DNA from: Desulfopila aestuarii DSM 18488
GTDB lineage: Bacteria > Desulfobacterota > Desulfobulbia > Desulfobulbales > Desulfocapsaceae
Length of the DNA: 64,000 nucleotides
Direction of reading: 5' to 3'
Assembly: GCF_900143695.1 (NCBI RefSeq)
Contig: NZ_FRFE01000006.1
Location: forward strand, 62,001 to 126,000
The notes below the pieces were generated by a model, which did not search any database, was not told the origin of the DNA, and saw only the letters and a list, made by a program, of their open reading frames with translations. A program made the translations under genes and the position numbers. Every line of letters begins with the position of its first letter. The first letter of the stretch is position 1. Below, piece after piece: positions 8,079-17,239 of the stretch.

Positions 8079-10184
8079 ATGCGACTGACACTGAAAGAAA
8101 GTCAGAACATGGTGATGGAAGAACAACCTGTTCAGCCAGATGTGAACAGTTCTGCAGTGACGCTCACTGTCTCCTATTGTGCGATCTGCCGCACCGACGC
8201 CAAAATGTGGCGGGAGGGGCACCGCGATCTGGCACTGCCGAGGGTCCTCGGTCACGAGTTCGTTGGGCGCGATATCGCAACGGGACAACTTTTTGTCAGC
8301 TGGCCGGGCATGGTTTGCAACTCGTGCCGTTACTGCCTCACCGACCGGGAAAATCTCTGCGAGTCGATGCGCATCATCGGGTTTCACGCCGATGGCGGTT
8401 TCAGCCGGCAGGTGTGCGTACCAAGAGACAGCCTTATCATGGCCGATGAAACGGTGGATGAAATGCTCCTCACATTCGCCGAACCCATCGCCTGCGTGCT
8501 GAACTGCATGGAACAGCTCAAACCGCAAAAAGATGAGCGCCTTATAATCTACGGAGGTGGCGTAGTCGGCATGTTAGCGGCTCTCGCCGCAAAACACGTG
8601 GGCTGCATGGTCACTGTGATTGAACGCAGTGCTGAAAAAATTGCGAGGCTGAGTAGTTTTTGCGATCTTAACCAGATCGAAATTGTCAAAGATACCACCG
8701 CCGCCGATTTCGATCTGGCAATCAACTGCTGCGACAGCCACATCGCTTTCAGCCAAGCCATTACCAAGTTGCGAAAAGCTGGCAAACTCGGTTTTTTCAG
8801 CGGCCTGAAGAAGCGAGAGGATATCGAAAGCGGACTTCTGAATCTCATCCACTATAAAGAGCTCGAGATGTATGGCAGCTACGGCCCCAGGCGAGCGCAT
8901 ATGGCCCAGGCAGTCAAACGTATCGCCGATTGGCGTGATACCCTGCCGCTGCTGGTGGAAAAAGTAATCGACCCCACAGAAGCCGAAATTGCCTTCGCCC
9001 ATATTTTATCTGGTAATGCGCTCAAATACATCATCGATTTTCGTGGGTATATGAACGAGCAATCCTTTTTGGCACCTGAAATCAAGTTCAATAGCGATGC
9101 TCATCAAACAGCGCCTTCGCTCTCGTACTATATCGAAGAGCTTATTGCCGAAGTCAATCCGGTGGACCGTCGGATCGAGCCTGCCGCCCGCTACAAGATC
9201 GACCTGAAAACAAAACCCCTGGGGGCATTGGGGAGAGTTGAAGAGCTTGCTGTACAGCTTTCGGTCATTCAGCAATCACTGATGCCGCAGGTGGACAGTA
9301 AACACCTCTTTGTCTTTGCTGGAGATCATGGTGTCGTCGATGAAGGCGTCTCAGCCTTCCCGGCCAAGGTGACGGTGCAGATGGTCGAGAACTTCCTGGC
9401 CGGAGGCGCGGCAATCAATGTCTTCTGCCGCCAGTACGGTATCGGCCTCAATGTCGTCGACATGGGGGTCAATACCACTTTCACTTCGCACCCGCTGCTC
9501 ATCGACAAAAAAGTCGCACCCGGTACCGCCAATTTCACCGTCCAACCAGCCATGACCCAAGAACAGGCTCTTGCCGCAATCGAAAACGGCGCAAGGGCCT
9601 TTCTCGAAAAGCAGGCCGTTTCTCCCTGTCAAATTGTGGGCATGGGTGAGATGGGGATTGGCAACACCAGCAGCGCCGCCGCGATCATTTGCGCGGTTAG
9701 TGGGCTCAGCAGTAGCCAGGTTGTTGGCCGCGGTACCGGTGTTGACGATGAGGGACTCAAACGCAAGCGCGAGGTAATCGACCGCGCCCTCAGACTCCAT
9801 CGCCCTTCACCCGACAACGGACTTGAATTACTGACAAAACTGGGCGGTTATGAACTCGCGGGAATCGCAGGAGCAGTGATAGCTGCCGCCTCAAAAGGCT
9901 GCTGCGTGGTATTGGATGGTATCATCTCCACAGCCGCCGGCCTCATTGCCTATCTCATCTGTCCGGCTGTGCAGGGGTATCTCGTTGCCGGGCACCGCTC
10001 GGTGGAACAGGGTCAACAGGCTGCCTTGAAGCATATGGGGCTTACTGCCATCATCGATCTCGATTTCCGGCTAGGGGAAGGTACCGGGGCGGCCATCACC
10101 ATGAATCTGGTTGATCTGGCCTGCCGGACCATGCGGGAGATGGCCTCATTTGAGGAGGCCGGGGTGGATAGCGGCAATATCTAA
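8079..10184 (+). CDS. cobT: Fusion of zinc-dependent MDR dehydrogenase and CobT phosphoribosyltransferase
   Basis: A 701-residue two-enzyme fusion. Residues 1-325 or so form a medium-chain dehydrogenase/reductase like sorbitol or threonine dehydrogenase: catalytic zinc ligands in SYCAICRTD, GHEF and FAEP, the structural-zinc set CNSCRYC...C, and the NAD(P) loop IYGGGVVGMLAA. Residues 340-701 form nicotinate-nucleotide:dimethylbenzimidazole phosphoribosyltransferase: KPLGALGRVEELA, AGDHGVVDEGVSAFP, the first active-site Glu in MGEMGIGNTSSAAA and the catalytic Glu in RLGEGTGAA. Both halves keep their key residues and full family length. CobT activates the lower-ligand base for cobamide assembly. 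The fused dehydrogenase suggests oxidation or reduction of a lower-ligand precursor or of the ribosyl product, which is inference. Start and stop are tightly coupled to 7863 and the operon lies under a B12 riboswitch. Confidence 0.92.
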   Translation: MRLTLKESQNMVMEEQPVQPDVNSSAVTLTVSYCAICRTDAKMWREGHRDLALPRVLGHEFVGRDIATGQLFVSWPGMVCNSCRYCLTDRENLCESMRIIGFHADGGFSRQVCVPRDSLIMADETVDEMLLTFAEPIACVLNCMEQLKPQKDERLIIYGGGVVGMLAALAAKHVGCMVTVIERSAEKIARLSSFCDLNQIEIVKDTTAADFDLAINCCDSHIAFSQAITKLRKAGKLGFFSGLKKREDIESGLLNLIHYKELEMYGSYGPRRAHMAQAVKRIADWRDTLPLLVEKVIDPTEAEIAFAHILSGNALKYIIDFRGYMNEQSFLAPEIKFNSDAHQTAPSLSYYIEELIAEVNPVDRRIEPAARYKIDLKTKPLGALGRVEELAVQLSVIQQSLMPQVDSKHLFVFAGDHGVVDEGVSAFPAKVTVQMVENFLAGGAAINVFCRQYGIGLNVVDMGVNTTFTSHPLLIDKKVAPGTANFTVQPAMTQEQALAAIENGARAFLEKQAVSPCQIVGMGEMGIGNTSSAAAIICAVSGLSSSQVVGRGTGVDDEGLKRKREVIDRALRLHRPSPDNGLELLTKLGGYELAGIAGAVIAAASKGCCVVLDGIISTAAGLIAYLICPAVQGYLVAGHRSVEQGQQAALKHMGLTAIIDLDFRLGEGTGAAITMNLVDLACRTMREMASFEEAGVDSGNI

Positions 10185-10220
10185 GTTGCTACCAGTACTA
10201 TTCCAATTACACCTTGTTCG

Positions 10221-10247
10221 TCAGGGGAGTGCAAACCACTCCCCTGA
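10221..10247. terminator. Perfect 11-bp hairpin between convergent genes
   Basis: TCAGGGGAGTG, loop CAAAC, CACTCCCCTGA forms an 11-bp perfect stem between the convergent cobT and the metal-efflux operon. It lacks a U-run on either strand, so it is either a weak or bidirectional terminator or an mRNA 3'-end stabilising structure. Confidence 0.5.
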
Positions 10248-10274
10248 TCTCACACTTGGCTATTCGGCAAACTG

Positions 10275-10763
10275 TCACATCTGCTTATGTTCATACCAGA
10301 ATTTTACCGTGTGTTTGCCGTTGTCCTCTTTAAACAAGCAGATGACACCCCATTTCCCAGGTTCATCGATGGTGAAGTTTGCAGCAAAATTTCCTCCACC
10401 ATAGTCCTTCAAGTCAGCAATCTGCTCTTTGCCAGACGGAGCGATCAGTTTGACTTTTCCGGCCAATGTCTCAATCTTCTTATCATCCCGCATGAAGGTT
10501 GCCATGACATGATGGGTTTTCCCTTCCGGATCCTTCATATTCATACTAGCCAGATCCATGATCTGGAACTCGGTGTGCACATCGTCGGCCATGACACTAT
10601 GCATGAACTTGTCATCCATACTGGTGCTGCCATGCTGCATAGCATCATGCGAACCTTCCGCCGCTGGCTCTGTTGCGGTACCATGCTGCATACCATCCAT
10701 GGCCCCAGCATTGGTTGCGATAAAAAGACCGGCCAAAATAATGGCTGTAATGATTTTCTTCAT
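10275..10763 (-). CDS. Met/His-rich periplasmic protein of metal-efflux operon
   Basis: A 162-residue secreted protein. The ATG at 10763 has GAGGAG upstream and opens a clear signal peptide (MKKIITAIILAGLFIATNAGA), so this start is preferred over the longer frame. The mature N-terminus is rich in Met and His (MDGMQHG, DAMQHGS, KFMHSVMADDVH), a pattern typical of periplasmic copper/silver binding. The C-terminal half looks like a small beta-sandwich (KVKLIAPSGKEQ to FWYEHKQM). It lies 45 bases after cusA on the same strand and probably ends the cusCBA transcript. It may fill the role of the CusF metallochaperone, though it is not recognisably CusF-like in sequence. Confidence 0.8.
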   Translation of the reverse strand: MKKIITAIILAGLFIATNAGAMDGMQHGTATEPAAEGSHDAMQHGSTSMDDKFMHSVMADDVHTEFQIMDLASMNMKDPEGKTHHVMATFMRDDKKIETLAGKVKLIAPSGKEQIADLKDYGGGNFAANFTIDEPGKWGVICLFKEDNGKHTVKFWYEHKQM

Positions 10764-10808
10764 GTGTATCTCCTCGAATGCATCTTCTGTTCTTCTACAT
10801 ATCAACCA

Positions 10809-13800
10809 TTATTGGTCGATATTCTGATTGATTACCTCATCCTGCGCTTCTTCCAACGAACTATTCGTTTTTTTCTGCAACCCCATTCCCCTCCAAAGAC
10901 CATAAATAGCTGGCACAACCACCAGCGTCAGTACAGTCGCGCTCAACATCCCGCCAACCATTGGGGCGGCAATACGTTTCATCACTTCAGAACCGGTACC
11001 GCTTGACCACATGATAGGGGCCAGACCGGCAATAATGGCTACCACGGTCATCATCTTTGGACGTACCCGTAAAGCAGCGCCTTCCTCAATAGCAAGAGCC
11101 AGGTGCTCTTTCGAAAACTGAGGACCATGTATTTTCTTGAATTTCCGATAGGAAATGTCGAGATAGATAAGCATCACCACCCCTGTCTCGGCAGCGACAC
11201 CAGCCAAGGCAATAAACCCAACCGCTACTGCCACGCTCATGTTATAGCCCAGATAGTCCATAAACCAGAGCCCACCTGTGAGGGCGAACGGCACAGACAA
11301 CATGACTATCAAACTCTCTGTCATGTTTTTGAAGTTGAGATAGAGCAGCAGGAAAATAATGATGAGTGTTGCCGGAACGACCAGCTGTAATTTTTTCTCG
11401 GCTCGGACCATATATTCATACTGTCCGGACCAAACTATGGAATATCCTTGCGGCAGCTCGATCTGCTCGGCCACCACCTCTTGAGCCTTTTTTACATACG
11501 AACCTATGTCAACGTCAGCGATATCGACATACACCCAGGCGTTCTTACGGGCGTTCTCGCTTTTAATGGCCGGCGCACCTTTCTTGATAGTGATGTCTGC
11601 CACCTGGGCAATGGGAATCTGCGCTCCGGTCGGCGTCGGGATCAGGATCCGACCAAGCGTTTCAGGAGTGTCACGCAGATCAGCACCGTAACGAAGGTTG
11701 ATGGGGTAACGCTCAAGTCCCTCAACGGTCGAGGTGATATTCATACCACCAACTGCAGAAGAGATGACATCCTGAATATCTCCCACGGTAAGACCGTAGC
11801 GGGCGGCATCTTCACGGCGAATACTAAAATCCAGAAAATTGCCGCCTGTTACCCGCTCGGCATAAACCGAAGCGGTACCAGGCACATCGCGAAGTACGGC
11901 CTCGACTTTTTCACCCAGGCCTGACAGTACTTCAAGGTCGTCTCCCATCAGCTTCAATCCGACCGGTGTTTTAATTCCGGTGGAGAGCATATCGATCCTG
12001 GTCTTGATCGGCATGGTCCAGGCATTTGTCAGTCCTGGAAATTGAATCGCCTTGTCGAGCTCTTCAACCAGCTTTTCAATGGTCATCCCTTCCCGCCACT
12101 CGCTCTCGGGCTTCAACGTAATGGTCGATTCCAGCATTGAGAGCGGGGCCGGATCTGTGGCCGTCTCAGAACGGCCGACCTTTCCAGCCACTTTTGCCAC
12201 TTCAGGAAAAGATTTGATGATCCGGTCTGTCTGCTGTAGCAGCTCCCTGGCTTTTGTGATGGAAATACCCGGCAGGGTTGTAGGCATATAGAGCAGATCG
12301 CCTTCATTTAACGGCGGCATGAACTCAGAGCCCATGCGTTTATAGGGAATGTAAGCTGCCGCCAGAGCAACAAGAGCCAGCAGCACCACTAGAATCTTGG
12401 CTTTTAGAACCAGTTTGATGATCGGATGGTAGATCCAGATAAGGAATCTATTAATCGGGTTTTTCTGCTCGGGCATGATCCTGCCCCGAATGAGATAGCC
12501 CATCAGGACCGGAACCAGGGTCACTGCCAGAATGGCAGCCCCCATCATGGCGTAGGTTTTGGTATAGGCCAGCGGCCGAAATAACCGTCCCTCCTGCGCT
12601 TCAAGGCTGAAAACAGGCAGAAAGCTTACAGCAATGATCAGGAGTGAGAAAAAAAGTGATGGCCCCACTTCAACGGATGCATCTCGCACTATCTGCCAAT
12701 GATCCTTCTTTCCTTTATCGTGCTCGAGATGTTTATGCATGTTCTCAATCATGACGATGGCCGCGTCAACCATGGCCCCAACAGCTATGGCAATGCCGCC
12801 AAGACTCATGATATTGGCATTGATGCCCTGCCATTTCATAATAAGCAAGCTGATAAAAACTCCCATCGGCAGAGTAATAATCCCCACCAGGGCACTGCGC
12901 AGATGAAAGAGGAACAGTACGCAGACCAGAGCCACGATCAGGCTTTCCTCCATGAGCGTTCGCTTCAGGTTGTCGATCGCCCGCAGGATAAGAGCGGACC
13001 TGTCATAAACAGACTCAATGGTCACTCCTTTTGGCAAACCGGTGGTAATCTCCAACAAACGCTGCTTCACATCCTTGATCACCTGCAGGGCATTTGCCCC
13101 GTACCGCATGACAATGACTCCGCCGACGGCTTCCCCTTCACCGTTATAATCGAGAATGCCACGACGGATCTCCGGGCCAATACGGACCTGAGCTACATTT
13201 TTTAAAAGGATGGGAGTGCCGCGATCATTGACTGCCAAGGGAATATTTTCAATATCGCGGATATTTTTAATGTAGCCAAGGCCGCGGATCATGTACTCGG
13301 TCTCCGCCATTTCCACGACTCGTCCGCCAACATCGTTATTTGAGCGGAGAATTGCCATCCGCACTTTCTGCAGCGGGATATTATAGGCCAGCAGCTTGTT
13401 GGGATCGACAACCACCTGGTACTGTTTGACAAAACCACCAATGGAAGCAACCTCAGACACACCTGGTACACTGGTCAATTCGTAGCGAAGAAACCAGTCT
13501 TGAATGGAACGGAGTTGTTGCAGGTCATGATTGTCACTCTTGAGAATATACTGGAAAACCCAACCCACTCCAGTAGCATCAGGTCCGAGCGTTGGCGTAA
13601 CACCTTTTGGCAACCTGCCCGCAACATAATTCAGCGACTCCAGGACACGGCTACGCGCCCAGTACATGTCTGTGCCATCCTCAAAAATGATATAGACGAA
13701 GCTCATCCCAAAAAACGAATAACCACGAACGACTTTGGCATAGGGAACGGACAGCATGGCAGTGGTCAGAGGATAGGTGACCTGATCCTCAACCACCTGA

Positions 13801-13973
13801 GGAGCCTGACCTGAATATTCTGTAAAAACGATCACCTGCACATCGGAAAGATCCGGGATAGCGTCCAGCGAAGTTTTGAGCATCGCGATTATCCCGCCTG
13901 CAATGACAAACAGCGTCAGGATCAGCACCAGGAACTTGTTGTTGATCGAATAATCTATAATGGCTTTAATCAT
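10809..13973 (-). CDS. cusA: CusA/CzcA-family RND heavy-metal efflux pump
   Basis: A 1054-residue inner-membrane proton-driven pump of the heavy-metal RND family, full length, with twelve expected membrane helices and two large periplasmic loops. The proton-relay region has GAMVDAAIVMIENMHKHLE in helix 4. The stretches EFMPPLNEGDLLYMPTTLPG and RIDMLSTGIKTPVGLK closely follow the Cu/Ag-type pump CusA, including Met residues linked to monovalent metal transport in E. coli CusA, so Cu(I)/Ag(I) is more likely than Zn/Co. It lies 29 bases after cusB in the order C-B-A and should form the inner-membrane part of the tripartite complex. Confidence 0.93.
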   Translation of the reverse strand: MIKAIIDYSINNKFLVLILTLFVIAGGIIAMLKTSLDAIPDLSDVQVIVFTEYSGQAPQVVEDQVTYPLTTAMLSVPYAKVVRGYSFFGMSFVYIIFEDGTDMYWARSRVLESLNYVAGRLPKGVTPTLGPDATGVGWVFQYILKSDNHDLQQLRSIQDWFLRYELTSVPGVSEVASIGGFVKQYQVVVDPNKLLAYNIPLQKVRMAILRSNNDVGGRVVEMAETEYMIRGLGYIKNIRDIENIPLAVNDRGTPILLKNVAQVRIGPEIRRGILDYNGEGEAVGGVIVMRYGANALQVIKDVKQRLLEITTGLPKGVTIESVYDRSALILRAIDNLKRTLMEESLIVALVCVLFLFHLRSALVGIITLPMGVFISLLIMKWQGINANIMSLGGIAIAVGAMVDAAIVMIENMHKHLEHDKGKKDHWQIVRDASVEVGPSLFFSLLIIAVSFLPVFSLEAQEGRLFRPLAYTKTYAMMGAAILAVTLVPVLMGYLIRGRIMPEQKNPINRFLIWIYHPIIKLVLKAKILVVLLALVALAAAYIPYKRMGSEFMPPLNEGDLLYMPTTLPGISITKARELLQQTDRIIKSFPEVAKVAGKVGRSETATDPAPLSMLESTITLKPESEWREGMTIEKLVEELDKAIQFPGLTNAWTMPIKTRIDMLSTGIKTPVGLKLMGDDLEVLSGLGEKVEAVLRDVPGTASVYAERVTGGNFLDFSIRREDAARYGLTVGDIQDVISSAVGGMNITSTVEGLERYPINLRYGADLRDTPETLGRILIPTPTGAQIPIAQVADITIKKGAPAIKSENARKNAWVYVDIADVDIGSYVKKAQEVVAEQIELPQGYSIVWSGQYEYMVRAEKKLQLVVPATLIIIFLLLYLNFKNMTESLIVMLSVPFALTGGLWFMDYLGYNMSVAVAVGFIALAGVAAETGVVMLIYLDISYRKFKKIHGPQFSKEHLALAIEEGAALRVRPKMMTVVAIIAGLAPIMWSSGTGSEVMKRIAAPMVGGMLSATVLTLVVVPAIYGLWRGMGLQKKTNSSLEEAQDEVINQNIDQ

Positions 13974-14002
13974 GATATTGCCTAGGCTGGTTCCATCCTT
14001 TT

Positions 14003-15355
14003 TTACTGATCCATCTTCATTGCGTCGATCTCGTCAAGCTCATCATCCATTGTCATCCCTTCCATTTCGAGGTCATCTGCTGAAAGTTCGTTCTTTTTCT
14101 CACCACTCCCGGACCTTACCTCAAGCATCTTCTGGATTGCCTCTTTCAGTCGGGATTCGGAATCGAACATGAACTGTGCGGAGATGACAACTTCCTCGCC
14201 TTCCTTCAGACCATCCAGCACCTGGAAGGTGTTCTCAGAGCTTTCAATACCGAGCTTGACCTCACGCGGTTCAAATTTTCCTTCACCAAGAGCGACAAAC
14301 ACCACCTTGCGTACTCCAGAGTCAACAACCGCCTCTTGAGGCACCACCAATCCTTTCTCATCGATCACCGATTCGAGATAGACGTTTCCATACATATCGG
14401 GTTTTAACAGACTCTCACTGTTGTCAAAGGAGAGGCGCAAACGAGCCGTTCTGGTTTTCGGGTCAAGATAAGGGTAGATAAAGAGCACTTTTCCTGAGAA
14501 TGTCCTGCCAGGCAAATAACTGAGCTCCATCGCCACAGGCATGTCTTTGCGCACATAAGGCAACTCGTACTCATACACTTCCACATCGACCCAGACACTG
14601 GACAGGTCGGCTATTTCATACTGGTTCATTCCTGCTTTTATAAACTGTCCGCCCAGCACCTCCTTCCTGATCACCACCCCATCAACCGGGGAGTAGACGG
14701 TAATTGCCTTGACCGGCTTTCCCCCCTTACCAAGCTCCTTGATACTGGCTGGATCGAGATCCCAGTACAACAGACGTTTTTTCGAGGCAGCAAGCAGACT
14801 TTCGGCATTGTGCTTCAGTGAAGGGTACGGGCTATTCCCCAAGCTCTGAACCTGCCGCACCGCCAGAAGATACTCTTCCTGGGCAGTCACCAGCTCCGGA
14901 CTATAGATATCGAAAAGAGGTTGACCTTTCCGCACTCCTTCGCCAACAAAATTGACATGGAGCTTTTCCACCCAGCCGTCGAATTTCAGGTTAATCACAT
15001 GGAGTCTGGTCTCATCATAGGTAACGGTACCGAGGGCGCGAATCGATTTCGCCACCTTCGCCGTTTTCACCTTGGCGGTTCGAACCCCCATGTTCTGCAT
15101 GGTTACCGGGTCAATGCGGATTGTTGAGGTAGGCTCTTTTTCACCACCTGCTTCCTCGTAAACGGGCACCAGATCCATGCCCATAGGCGACTTGCCCGGC
15201 TCATCACGGATATAGGTGGGATCCATTGGCGCCACCCAGTATTTGATGACTTTGCCGTTTTTGGGATCAACCTCTCCCTTCTTTGGGCCATCTGCAGCAG
15301 CGCTCAATCCAGCTGTCAACAGCCCAATGATTATCAGCAACAATAAACGCTTCAT
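14003..15355 (-). CDS. cusB: CusB-like periplasmic adaptor of RND metal efflux
   Basis: A 450-residue membrane-fusion protein bridging CusA and CusC. It has a signal peptide (MKRLLLLIIIGLLTAGLSAAA), then a heavy-metal-binding segment in the Cys-free form seen in CusB proteins (YWVAPMDPTYIRDEPG, PMGMDLVPVYE), with Met residues that could bind Cu/Ag. Lipoyl/barrel-sandwich halves follow with a coiled hairpin between them (about 120-250) and a beta-barrel domain. The C-terminal tail is Met/Asp-rich (MEGMTMDDELDEIDAMKMDQ). The start codon overlaps the cusC stop in an ATGA arrangement, indicating translational coupling. Confidence 0.92.
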   Translation of the reverse strand: MKRLLLLIIIGLLTAGLSAAADGPKKGEVDPKNGKVIKYWVAPMDPTYIRDEPGKSPMGMDLVPVYEEAGGEKEPTSTIRIDPVTMQNMGVRTAKVKTAKVAKSIRALGTVTYDETRLHVINLKFDGWVEKLHVNFVGEGVRKGQPLFDIYSPELVTAQEEYLLAVRQVQSLGNSPYPSLKHNAESLLAASKKRLLYWDLDPASIKELGKGGKPVKAITVYSPVDGVVIRKEVLGGQFIKAGMNQYEIADLSSVWVDVEVYEYELPYVRKDMPVAMELSYLPGRTFSGKVLFIYPYLDPKTRTARLRLSFDNSESLLKPDMYGNVYLESVIDEKGLVVPQEAVVDSGVRKVVFVALGEGKFEPREVKLGIESSENTFQVLDGLKEGEEVVISAQFMFDSESRLKEAIQKMLEVRSGSGEKKNELSADDLEMEGMTMDDELDEIDAMKMDQ

Positions 15356-16683
15356 AACTTCTCCTGGGCAAGGGCAATCGGCTGGCCAACAGTCTCTTCA
15401 AGCTCTGCCAGCTTCTTGTGCACCTGCACAATATATTGCTCGATTTTCAGCTCGACCTGCAGCAGGCGGGTGTGGGTGGAAAGCATCGTACTGAACTCCA
15501 CCTGGCCGACGGAATAGGCGGCGAGTGATGCATCAGCCAGCTGTAGAGCCTGGATAGATACACCATCGGCAAAAAGTGCCTTGCTCTCACGAGCCCCATT
15601 TATCTCTGCCAACAACGAATCGATTTTGTGGGGCAAGGTTTTCTGCACGGCCTGGAGAGCTCTTCGCGCAGATTTCAGACGATTCTTTGCCCCTGCAAGC
15701 TTGCTATCCTGTCGGGTATTCTGCCAAAGAGGCACCGTTATCGATACTCCAGCGGAGAGAAAATCCGAACGATCACGACCACTCACCGGATCGTCTTCAC
15801 GCTGGCCAAACGCAACCGTAAAATTCATGTCAGGCATATAGTCTTTTTCCGCCAGTTGCAGGTCAACCTCTGCTTTCAAGACCGATGCCCGCCGTGCTTC
15901 AACCAGGGGATTTTTCTGCATCGCTTCTGCTGTAAGAGTTTCACGTTTCAGACCAGAAATATCAGGCAACTCGAGCCTGGTGCCATTTTCAAGAAAGTAA
16001 CCATCCCGATTCAGCAATCCACCGATTGTATCCTGCAGCTTTGTTTTCATTGCTTTCAGGCTTACATCCCTGTCGATAAGCTCTGAGAGCTGCACTTGCG
16101 CCATCAGTATATCCTGTTGCAACCCTTCTCCATTGGCGTAACGTGTTTCGGCCACATGAAGAATCTGGGATATAATATCCCGTAGCCTGCTGTTGATATC
16201 GAGACTACGCTCAACAAAACTCAGTTCAAACCAGGCTTCTTTTAGCTGTCTGGCCACACTGAGCTGTGTCACCCTCAACATGGCCTCCTGTTCAACAGCC
16301 ATCAGCTCAGCCCCCTGCTCTGCCAAACTGAGTTTGCCGAACCAAGGCACCTGCTGGCTAAACGAGATCAGTTTCTGGGTCATAGGCTCCTGGTCCAGCT
16401 CAAAACTATCGGTAGGAACATTCACAAGACTGACGGCCAATATCGGATCCCTGAGTGAACCGGCAAATGGTGCTTCTGCCCGCAACGCTCTGGCCTTTTC
16501 CTCCAAGCTTTTGATATCCTGGTTGTTGTTCATTGCCTCTGAAACAAGATCATCAAGCGCAGTGTTGCTCGCTCCCTCAGCTTGTGTCGGAGTAATGCCA
16601 GCCAGAAGGAGCATGCAGGAAAAGATGCTTATACATACATTACGCCAGGTGTTGAACCGATGTTCGCTCGCTCTATATTTCAT
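15352..16683 (-). CDS. cusC: CusC-like TolC-family outer-membrane efflux protein
   Basis: A 443-residue outer-membrane factor, first gene of the efflux operon. A basic N-terminus and hydrophobic signal (about residues 15-35, ending TQAEG) precede two repeats of the TolC fold (about 45-235 and 245-435), with long amphipathic helices such as LRAEAPFAGSLRDPILAVSL and the GVSITVPLWQNTRQDSK strand in the second repeat. There is no lipobox Cys, so unlike E. coli CusC it is probably not lipidated. A sigma-54 promoter lies about 100 bases upstream (16782-16797). Confidence 0.9.
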   Translation of the reverse strand: MKYRASEHRFNTWRNVCISIFSCMLLLAGITPTQAEGASNTALDDLVSEAMNNNQDIKSLEEKARALRAEAPFAGSLRDPILAVSLVNVPTDSFELDQEPMTQKLISFSQQVPWFGKLSLAEQGAELMAVEQEAMLRVTQLSVARQLKEAWFELSFVERSLDINSRLRDIISQILHVAETRYANGEGLQQDILMAQVQLSELIDRDVSLKAMKTKLQDTIGGLLNRDGYFLENGTRLELPDISGLKRETLTAEAMQKNPLVEARRASVLKAEVDLQLAEKDYMPDMNFTVAFGQREDDPVSGRDRSDFLSAGVSITVPLWQNTRQDSKLAGAKNRLKSARRALQAVQKTLPHKIDSLLAEINGARESKALFADGVSIQALQLADASLAAYSVGQVEFSTMLSTHTRLLQVELKIEQYIVQVHKKLAELEETVGQPIALAQEKL

Positions 16684-16781
16684 GTGTTCTTTTTCCTTTT
16701 TCCGTTTGAATCGGCCAAAGCTGATACCAATTACTCAACATCTGTGAGTACAAAGGCAACGATTCATTACTGGATAGGTTA

Positions 16782-16797
16782 AGCAATGAACGTGCCG
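16782..16797 (-). promoter_or_regulatory. Sigma-54 (-24/-12) promoter for cusCBA
   Basis: Read on the minus strand the site is CGGCACGTTCATTGCT, matching the RpoN consensus YTGGCACGN4TTGCW at all but the first base, with the required GG-N10-GC spacing. It lies about 100 bases before the cusC start. The activator at 18993 is the obvious candidate to act here. Confidence 0.8.
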
Positions 16798-17033
16798 CCT
16801 TTCTAATATTGGCCACAGGAAAACTATATGGCTGTTATTGCGATGTCTAAGAGCCGCACAATAATTTTCTTTCACGTCGTTTCTTTTGCAGCTGTCCAGT
16901 TTTTGGGCAACCGTTTCCAGTGAGATGCACATTTATTGGGCATCAACAACTTCATTAGATATCAACATCAGCCACAACTCAATCATATGGCAATTTAGGG
17001 TGTTAAAGCAAAATCTGCAGAATAAGTAGGGAC

Positions 17034-17049
17034 TGGACTAAATGTTGCA
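17034..17049 (+). promoter_or_regulatory. Possible weak sigma-54 promoter for the sensor/regulator pair
   Basis: TGGACTAAATGTTGCA has GG-N10-GC spacing and a perfect -12 TTGCA, but only TGG of the -24 box. It would leave a leader of nearly 200 bases before the kinase start. It overlaps a 16-base sequence repeated at 27109. Autoregulation is possible but weakly supported. Confidence 0.3.
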
Positions 17050-17239
17050 CAAACCTATTGTGATCAGACTATATGTATCTGACGATGATGAAGATAGGGG
17101 CGTGGTAATGGTATTGAGAATGGCAGGAATGCTGGAGACAAAGTGGTCCAACATGATATACCTGAAGAAGACCGGCTGCTAAAACGATATCAAGAGCACA
17201 TTCATTCACCGGAATATTTGAAAAATCACGGGATAACGA

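Larger units (their letters stand above)
16684..17239. other. Divergent regulatory region between cusCBA and the sensor kinase
   Basis: This 556-base region between two divergent operons contains a strong sigma-54 site facing cusC (16782-16797), a weaker one facing the kinase (17034-17049) and about 230 bases between them where enhancer sites for the sigma-54 activator at 18993 would be expected. Short frames here look spurious: no convincing ribosome-binding sites and no recognisable products. Confidence 0.6.

Noticed and set aside
8040-8528. Minus-strand open frames across the dehydrogenase-CobT gene
   Set aside because: Shadows of a GC-rich coding region; the plus-strand product has complete family motifs.
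10287-11006. Long plus-strand open frame (239 codons) opposite the cus operon
   Set aside because: It lies antisense to two well-supported genes, has no recognisable domain and mirrors their codon pattern.
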